The notes under the pieces were generated by a model. It searched no databases and had not been told where the DNA came from. It saw nothing but the letters and a program-made list of their open reading frames with translations. Positions 56,330 through 64,000 of a DNA stretch of 64,000 bases are shown here, piece after piece. The first letter of the stretch is position 1. The number at the start of each line of letters is the position of its first letter. Source of the stretch: Xiphydria camelus (lineage: Eukaryota; Arthropoda; Insecta; Hymenoptera; Xiphydriidae); contig OY783201.1 in assembly GCA_963678675.1 (NCBI GenBank), positions 18,593,769 to 18,657,768 on the forward strand, read 5' to 3'. The position numbers and the translations under genes were made by a program.

Positions 56330-56925
56330 GGGGTTATACGCAGTCAGAATTTTCAAAAAATCGATTTAAAAAAATTTTAATTTTCGTAATGTACATATAT
56401 TTATGTACATACACATACAATTTCATGTCAGCCCGACGAATATTCTCGAAGTTACACGCACATTAATTTGCAAAGACGTCTCGGAGCGTTTGAAAGCGGA
56501 GCAGAGGCCCAAGCGGCATCCTCGAACGCACTTTGTACATGCACCTATAATGTACCTTTTTAATGTATTCAGATACCGTTATACCTTATTTCAGATACCT
56601 GCGAGCTAAATTTATAACTCTTTCTTTTTCCAAACTGTTATATTGAAGAATAGTCGTCTAAACAGCGAAACGAAGCAGTACACTCGTGCGCTCGTTTATA
56701 CTTTCTGTTGTGATTTCTCTGTGAAAATGAAGTGTAGTAGAGAAAAGAGAGCATCTTCCAAGATGCAAAAGTCGAGGCCAAAAAAGGAAGAAATATTTTT
56801 AATCCAAATGTGCGCATTCATATGCTGAAAAGGAGGATGCACAGCGTGCCACGATCTCCGACCAAAGAGCGCACTTGTAATTTAATTGGATACTAATATT
56901 TAATGTAATATTTACGAAAAAAAAA
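56330..56925. other. No gene recognised
   Basis: GGGGTTATACGCAGTC follows the TTAA and could be another element end, but no partner was found. Three short frames here lack domains. Confidence 0.35.
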
Positions 56926-57300
56926 GTATCAGCTGCTCGTATGTTGGTGGAAAAATTGTCAGCCGCGATGCATTAAAGGTTCTGCGTGCCAGCTAACAGC
57001 GCGTCTACGCCCGGAACCTTTTGTGACCCCAGCTGACAACTTTTCCACCGACATACGAGCAGCTGACACTTTTTCGTGATTCATATATAAAATATTAGTA
57101 TCCACCCAAATTTCAAGTTGCCCGACATCGTTTTGAAAATTCGCATTTTCGGACTCATTCGCACCCCTAGCTGACAAGTACCCCACCACCCCCCGGCTAG
57201 CTGACAATGTTCAAAATGTTCATTATTGAACATCATTTTCCGTTCATAAAAGTTTCGTGCTGCCCGGGACTACCCCCACCGTTACCTAGCCAGCTGACAC
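56926..57300. repeat. AGCTGACA-repeat hairpin region
   Basis: TCAGCTGCTCGTATGTTGG at about 56929 is mirrored by CCGACATACGAGCAGCTGA at about 57048. The word AGCTGACA then recurs at 57023, 57059, 57169, 57199 and 57291 at irregular spacing. Confidence 0.6.
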
Positions 57301-57768
57301 CTCAAACGTATCTGTACAATGTGAGTACAATCGAATAAAAATATAAAGAAACTGCCCGATAATCATTGCACTTTTGTACACGGGCTCCAGGACTATAAGA
57401 AATCCCAAAGAGAAACGAAAACTTGCGAATAATCAATCATTTAGTGATATGCAATATTAGTATTACACCATAGATATCGAAAGTTTTTAGATATATCCCG
57501 ATTAAGTATTAGATTATCTAAAGGTAACCTTATCATATACTTTATATCATAATATACCCATACGAAAGATTGTTCAATGGCATCTATATTAGTAAACATA
57601 ATAGTCCAATATCTCAGGGCGACACATTGCGGAATTGCGAAGAGATCTTAAGAACTGAATGTGTAAGATACACGTAAGGCAATAGAGTAACATAGACTAG
57701 GTATTAGAAGACATAAAGAGAGCGTTCGAATTTACCCCTTACCGGTAAATTCCCTCTATATAGGGGGG
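57301..57768 (+). other. Gypsy 3' untranslated region with purine tract
   Basis: AT-rich non-coding sequence leading to TAGGGGGGTG at 57761-57770, a plausible polypurine primer site immediately before the 3' LTR. Confidence 0.5.
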
Positions 57769-58028
57769 TGTGAGTCTCTCTCCTCACTCCTGCGCCGTAT
57801 CCCACTCCCGCGGTACAGTTCAAAATCCAATTTCGAGATCTTAGACATAAACATAACGCTAACAATAAGAATAAAAGACGAAAGGGGAGAGGCATTCACG
57901 CTGTGTTACGTCATTAGTCGAGGATCGAGATAAAGAATAACCAAAGAAATTCGAGTTTATTGTCGAACGGGCTCCCACCTAAATTGAGGAAGGATCCAAA
58001 CTTCGCGGCCACGGGAAGAAGCGTCACA
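57769..58028 (+). repeat. 3' LTR
   Basis: TGTGAGTCTCTCTCCTCACT to GAAGCGTCACA, the partner of 47116-47378. Confidence 0.87.
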
Positions 58029-58630
58029 TATCCCCTTCGTATACAACCGTCAAACATTGGGTGGCTGAGACAAACGTGGCCGTATCAGCATTTTTGATGA
58101 TGAACGTTCTGGGTGCCCAGAAACTCTTTCAACTGACAAAATTGTGGACTTAGTGCATGAAACTGTGATGGAAGATCGTCGATTGACTGTGAAGGAGATT
58201 GCTCAGGCTTGTAAGATACCAGATGAACGGGTACACAAGATTTTTCACGAGAATTTGAGTATGAGAAGATTATCCGCGCGCTGGGTGCCGCGTTTGTTAA
58301 AAAGCGCGTACGTCTTGACATGTCGCGCGAATGTCTTGAGCTGTATAAAAAAAATCCGTTGAATTTTTGCGACGTTTGATAACTGTCGATGAAACCTGGA
58401 TACAAAATTTCTTGGTGGGAAAAAATTTGGGACAAATGCCAAGGTGAAAAACGCTGTAGACCGGTATTTTTCAGGTGAATAAAGGGAATCTTTTTCTGAC
58501 GGCTTGAAGGGTTGGGAGAAACGATGGATTAAATATATCGAGTTACGAGGAGACTATGTTGAGAAATACATTTTTTACCTTGAAATATGTGTTTTTCCTA
58601 AAAAGGTCGAAAATGTTTCAAATGACCCAC
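58029..58630 (+). pseudogene. mariner D transposase, rest of the gene
   Basis: Resumes with SYTTVKHWVAE, then in shifting frames LSTDKIVD-like sequence, TVMEDRRLTVKEIAQACKI, HENLSMRRLSARWVPRLL and RRLITVDETW (first catalytic D). The middle is deleted near 58440 and the tail GLKGWEKRWIKYIELRGDYV closes it before the right end. Inactive. Confidence 0.75.
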
Positions 58631-58822
58631 GTATTTTACTTTTTCAAAAATAAATTTTGAATTTTTGCAAAAGTGTCCTAAAACTTATTTGTACACCCAA
58701 TAGTTAATTTTGTCCATACACGTTAATTTTATGGCAGTCAAAAAAACGTACCACCTGTATTTTTCAGTCAATGCTTGTATTTAATGTTTATGTCTTGTCA
58801 TACTTCGTTGTGCTTTTTAGTG

Positions 58823-59138
58823 ATGGTAAAGCAAGTGACTGTTGAAGAACGTCGGGCGATCGTGGAGGCAAAGTTAGCCAGCCGCAGCAATCTTGATGTT
58901 GCTGCGGAGTTCAACGTCAGCAATGCAATGATCATCCGCTTACAAGACAAGATCCGAGCAGCTGATTCCGTGGACAGAAAGCCGGGAAGTGGTCGTCCAC
59001 ATATTTCTATCTGTCATGATGACCGTCGATTAGTGCGCATTGTAAAGGACGATCCAAAGAAGACTGCCACTGATGTCCGCATGTACGCTCGGGGACATAT
59101 GGGCTTGGATAATTAGCTCAGAAACTGCGCGAAGAAGG
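58823..59138 (+). pseudogene. Tc1-like transposase, N-terminal part
   Basis: The ATG at 58823 starts MVKQVTVEERRAIVEAKLA. Two helix-turn-helix segments are readable (LDVAAEFNVSNAMIIRLQDK, then the KPGSGRPH hinge and DDRRLVRIVKDDPKKTATDV). A frameshift near 59090 is followed by LAQKLREEG in another frame, and then the gene is interrupted at TA 59139-40 by a foldback element. Confidence 0.82.
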
Positions 59139-59140
59139 TA

Positions 59141-60901
59141 GTCTAAGATCCGAACTAGAGACGTTCTTCACCGATCTGCTTACCGGATGAAAAGTATTTT
59201 TTATCAAACATAATACGTCAATGAACATATCGCGTATGGGTAGGCTAATAAAATATGCTCAAGACTATCCTTAAAACTATATAAACAGGTGAGCTGATAT
59301 GAGCAATTTGCACCGATCTGCTTACCAATTAAACTATATATGAAAATAAAGATAATTTTATTGCAAACACGATGGTATAACCCTACCTGCAAAAAATCGG
59401 TCATGAGTCACGGTTGTAAGGCTTTGAAATTTATCGGAGCTAGCCAAGATGCGCGTACTACAGGGAAATTTGCTACAGGACGCAACGTAGGAAATGGGCG
59501 CGACGCGACGGTTAGATGAGAGAGAGTGCGTACATGCTGCTTCCTCGTACGATTGACAAAGATAACACTACTAAAATGCCGAGAAAAAGCGACTGCGAGC
59601 GACTCGCTGTTTACATCCCTCAGTTTGCGGAAAAATACGTGCTCCCCATTATGACATAAATGTAATGTAGTATCTTTTTCAATCGTTATTTTTTTCAATC
59701 AATTACTGTTGGATCCCTGGTAAAATTATTTTCGTTCAAGATTCAACTAACTTTGCATTTTTATTTTTGCCTGTCTGGAGAAGGGACAATTTATTACTTT
59801 ATGGCTCTTTCTCGAAAGTACAGAAAAAGGGGAAAAACGTTCTTACCGGGTTTTCGAGTGAAAGTTTTTTCCGAACATGTGATAAACAGACAGTCGAGGC
59901 GATGGCTCATGGGGTGGGTTTGTAACGCATTAAAAATATCTGAAGGTAAAGACGAAATTCTAGACTTTTCCTCTAAGCGAGATTTCATAAGTTGAAATGA
60001 TAAATTGTTAAGAAAAATTCTTCTTGGAGTCTTTGCGTTGTTTAGGTTACTGTTATATAAAATCTGGGCACTCTTATTCCAGCAACATACAAGTTTTTGG
60101 AAGGCTATAATATTGTATTTGTTGTAATATTGTTATAATCTTTGTAAAGATTGTTATTGTATTCATTGTTTTATAATAGAGTTTTTTTACACCGTCAATT
60201 TGTTAATGGTTTTTTATCGCTCTCTAAAAAATGTAATTTTTCTGTTTGTTTGCTGTGGTATTTTTATAGAATAGATAAAATTTATCAAATAATTATTACT
60301 AACATATTATTATTCTGTGTGATAGAAATATTAATATTTCCCCATCCATATATTTAGTTGAAAATATTTGAAAAATCTTTCACATTTTAATATTTTATAT
60401 TTAATTTAAAGTAATTAAAAGTTTACTGCCAGTACCTACTCCATTGTAGTCGCTTTTTCTCGGCATTTTAGTAGTGTTATCTTTGTCAATCGTACGAGGA
60501 AGCAGCATGTACGCACTCTCTCTCATCTAACCGTCGCGTCGCGCCCACTTCCTACGTTGCGTCCTATAGCAAATTTCCCTGTAGTACGCGCATCTTGGCT
60601 AGCTCCGATAAATTTCAAAGCCTTACAACCGTGACTCATGACCGATTTTTTGCAGGTAGGGTTATACCATCGTGTTTGCAATAAAATTATCTTTATTTTC
60701 ATATATAGTTTAATTGGTAAGCAGATCGGTGCAAATTGCTCATATCAGCTCACCTGTTTATATAGTTTTAAGGGTAGTCTTGAGCATATTTTATTAGCCT
60801 ACCCATACGCGATATGTTCATTGACGTATTATGTTTGATAAAAAATACTTTTCATCCGGTAAGCAGATCGGTGAAGAACGTCTCTAGTTCGGATCTTAGA
60901 C
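59141..60901. mobile_element. TA-flanked long-TIR element inside the Tc1 gene
   Basis: Ends GTCTAAGATCCGAACTAGAG / CTCTAGTTCGGATCTTAGAC, TA on both sides. The arms (~460 bases) share CGATCTGCTTACCGG, GGTATAACCCTACCTGC, AAATTTATCGGAGCTAGCCA and GCTTCCTCGTACGATTGAC. The centre holds the repeat shared with 31590-31760. No protein recognised. Confidence 0.88.
59753..59915 (+). repeat. Repeat shared with 31590-31760
   Basis: TTTATTACTTTATGGCTCTT, GTTTTCGAGTGAAAGTTTTT and GGCGATGGCTCATGGGG correspond to the inverted segment at 31590-31760. Confidence 0.7.
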
Positions 60902-60903
60902 TA

Positions 60904-61806
<903 letters not shown>

Positions 61807-62203
61807 TTTCAGTAAAAGGATATGCTACTAAATACTAAGATCACAATACCGTTGTTTTATTATTATTAGTTAGTTTTGTTTTCATTAAAAAATATATGTT
61901 ATCTTTAGAGTGGTGGTATGCTTTTTTTGACTGCCCTAAAATTGAAGTGCATGGAAAAAATGAATCATGTAAATGAAACTTAGGTAAATGTAAAATACTA
62001 AATCCTCGAAATAAAATATGGAAAATACTCGCAAAAAAGAAATAAACAAAATCCCAAAATAGCCATTATTACAACACCATTCATTTTTCTGAAATACGTT
62101 TCATTTTTCACTAGGTGGTACCTTTTTTTGACCGCTACTGTATATTATGATTCATAAAAATGAATTAAAATTATGTCGACGTGATAATAATTCAGTGAGT
62201 TAA

Positions 62204-62551
62204 CCCTTCGAGAACATAAGGGGTCAATTTGACCCCAACCTCGAGTTTGATCGAAAATATCGTTAAAAGCATAATTTTTAGCAAGAAATATTCAAAAATA
62301 AAAGAATTATGATTTTTATCGTAAATTACGTCGTTTTCGAAAACTTATTTTGGCAATTTTTTTAAATACGAAAATAAATTTAACAGACCTTTTCATTCAT
62401 ATCAATTTATTTAAAGATGAAAGAACATCCCAGAGTTTTTTTAAGCTGATCGCAAGAGTCTATCAAAAATGGTGGGCACTCAGAGTTGTATGGGGTCAAA
62501 TTGACCCCAAGTGTTCTTCGTGATTGAAAAAATAGGTGTGTTCTCAGAGGG
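62204..62551. mobile_element. TTAA-flanked MITE with GGGGTCAATTTGACCCC
   Basis: Ends CCCTTCGAGAACA / TGTTCTCAGAGGG, TTAA at 62200-03 and 62552-55. The palindromes GGGGTCAATTTGACCCC (62220-62236) and GGGGTCAAATTGACCCC (62492-62508) lie 17 and 44 bases inside the ends. 348 bases, no ORF. Confidence 0.9.
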
Positions 62552-62869
62552 TTAAAATTATATCCCGACATAATTTTAATTCCCAATTTTTATTACGTCA
62601 TGAAATAATTAAAATATTATAAATATTATGCCGAGAAATAATATAAATTAATTAAACTTATGCCTACGCGTGTTAATAATTGAGCATAACTGCTATGATA
62701 TTTTGTGTATTTGAAATTAATTTTATGCTCACACATGATTTAACAAATTTTTTTTAAGCAGTGACACTGAAAATGTTTCCAAATCATTCCTTATTTTCTT
62801 TTAAATGAAGAATCTATTTCTCATTTTACTTTTAAAATGATTGCTATTAAAAAGTAAAACGGCGTACCG

Positions 62870-63727
62870 TAGGGATGATATCCTTAAACCGTTGACCAGA
62901 GGGTGCTTATTTATCTAATAAGTAAAAGTATTCGTCAATAATAAATAATTTCACTTCGTCAAAATGAGGGTAAAGTAAATATTCCCGTGGGAAATATCGG
63001 TATCTTGCTAGAACTTCGTTTATATAAATTCTTGTATAAGTTAGTGAAACAAACGGACATACGTACCCTTCATTGAGTAGTAACAATGTGAAAATAACGA
63101 TTTTCTAGGAGAAAAATGTCCTACAATCGGTGGTATTTGCATGCGACTATAATAGAGTGTAGCAGTGTGATTTCAGCCAAATCTATTATAAAAGTTAAGT
63201 ATAATAAAATTACTGACAAGGAAACGTTTCGAGGCCGCCGCTTCCGATCTTGATGAAACTTCGTAAATTTAAAGTTTATCGAAAAATAAGAGACCCCTAT
63301 TTTTTTATAGCGGCCCAATTTTGGTTTAAGGGGGTGAAATGGACCCCTGAATTTTCACCCCCTTCGAGCTATCTCCGAAACGAAGCGAGATAGATGAAAA
63401 CTTTCAATGTACGTTTTGTTTGGTTTTTTTAGTATAATAAAATCCCCTAAACAGATTTTGAAAAAAAGCATTATTTTTCAAAAAAAAAAAAATTTTTTAT
63501 CTAATTTTTCGAAATTTCGGTTTAGTCATGTGGACAAAAATTTAGGAAATTTTATTACAAATTCAACCATGTATGACATGATATATTTCCCTCCTACAGT
63601 TTTGCAAATTTCTAACTTTTATGTCTGATAATGAGCGGGCTACCAATGGCAGTGACGGGATAGGTCGGGGGTTATTACTTCTATGTATTTTAATGCCACT
63701 TTTCTTTTATTTAATAAAGTTCAACTT
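62870..63727. other. No gene recognised
   Basis: AT-rich with a short hairpin GGGGGTGAAATGG...ATTTTCACCCCCTT at 63331-63363. The sequence around 63230-63500 has the texture of a repeat, but no partner is in the window. Confidence 0.4.
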
Positions 63728-64000
63728 CTATGGCTCATAATTATGACAATAATGGTATTCCGTGAAAAAATGTTTTATACAAAGTTGTTTCTTACACCAA
63801 GCACACGTAATAACGGCAATATCGCCACATATGTGGCATCGTGGTTCCGAGTCCTGTGCAAAACAAAATTCTACAGGATGTTCAAATTCAGGAGGTCTCC
63901 TGAATATATATCCACTCTTGAACCACGAATATTTAATAAAGTTAGTAAACCGTGGTGAAGAAAACTGATTATGAGTAAGAGATTGAAGTTTTAAAATATT
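63728..64000 (-). CDS. Cys/His-rich C-terminus of an unidentified protein, partial
   Basis: The minus strand is open from the window edge to a stop at 63728-63730 (about 90 codons). It reads SLTHNQFSSPRFTNFIKY, WFKSGYIFRRPPEFEHPVEF, then a compact zinc-binding pattern: CHICGDIAVITCAWCKKQLC followed by IKHFFTEYHYC (C-x2-C-x6-C-x2-C-x4-C-x2-H-x5-H). This cross-brace-like cluster ends the protein. The opposite strand gives only frames without domains. I do not know the family. Given the surroundings, the tail of a transposase is possible, but it could also be a host gene or the next exon of an antisense gene. Confidence 0.5.
   Translation of the reverse strand, partial: NILKLQSLTHNQFSSPRFTNFIKYSWFKSGYIFRRPPEFEHPVEFCFAQDSEPRCHICGDIAVITCAWCKKQLCIKHFFTEYHYCHNYEP

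Overview
The window reads as AT-rich, intron-rich animal DNA, most likely an insect. The coding signals are THAP and Myb/SANT domains with spliceable exons, and mariner, Tc1, pogo, piggyBac-like, PIF/Harbinger, Mutator-like, Academ-like, Helentron and Gypsy elements. There are no operons, ribosome binding sites, CRISPR arrays or recognisable RNA genes. All family names come from reading motifs by eye; no database search was run.

Only one gene looks like host sequence: a THAP-domain gene on the + strand. Exon 1 (6703-6973) holds the whole THAP zinc finger. A second exon (22009-22323) continues in the matching phase after a 15-kb intron and ends in a good splice donor. Almost everything else is transposon, so the gene would be read across at least 57 kb of inserted DNA. 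At the left edge (1-1871) lies the end of a PIF/Harbinger element: the nuclease C-terminus and, convergent to it, an apparently intact three-exon Myb-like partner gene. At the right edge a Cys/His-rich reading frame of unknown function runs off the window on the - strand.

Intron 1 (about 7-22 kb) holds small palindromic MITEs, two adjacent TTAA-flanked elements, a decayed Mutator-like transposase with a DEDD exonuclease, a 3.6-kb TTAA element whose inverted arms are arrays of ~140-150-bp units, and a four-deep nest (TTAA element > pogo-like element > smaller TA element, plus a MITE).

From 22.5 to 62.9 kb the insertions form one large nest that can be unpacked by matching terminal inverted repeats. 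A small TA-flanked element contains a Tc1-like element with IR/DR ends. That element contains mariner A, which contains a chain of further insertions: mariner C, a 4.1-kb palindromic pair of DDE transposons, a LINE ORF1 split by a 6-kb Academ-like element with one intact 1,482-codon ORF, a 2.7-kb foldback element, and mariner D. Mariner D carries a 10.9-kb Gypsy retrotransposon, which itself holds a Helentron, several TTAA elements, another mariner and microsatellites. In several cases the host sequence can be read straight across the insert, or a palindromic partner arm preserves the empty site, so the order of events is readable.

The most notable objects are the intact Academ-like protein (transposase core plus XPG/PIN-like nuclease plus CXC motif), the periodic foldback arrays, a recurring design of TTAA elements with perfect subterminal palindromes, and the palindromic transposon pair with one apparently intact transposase.
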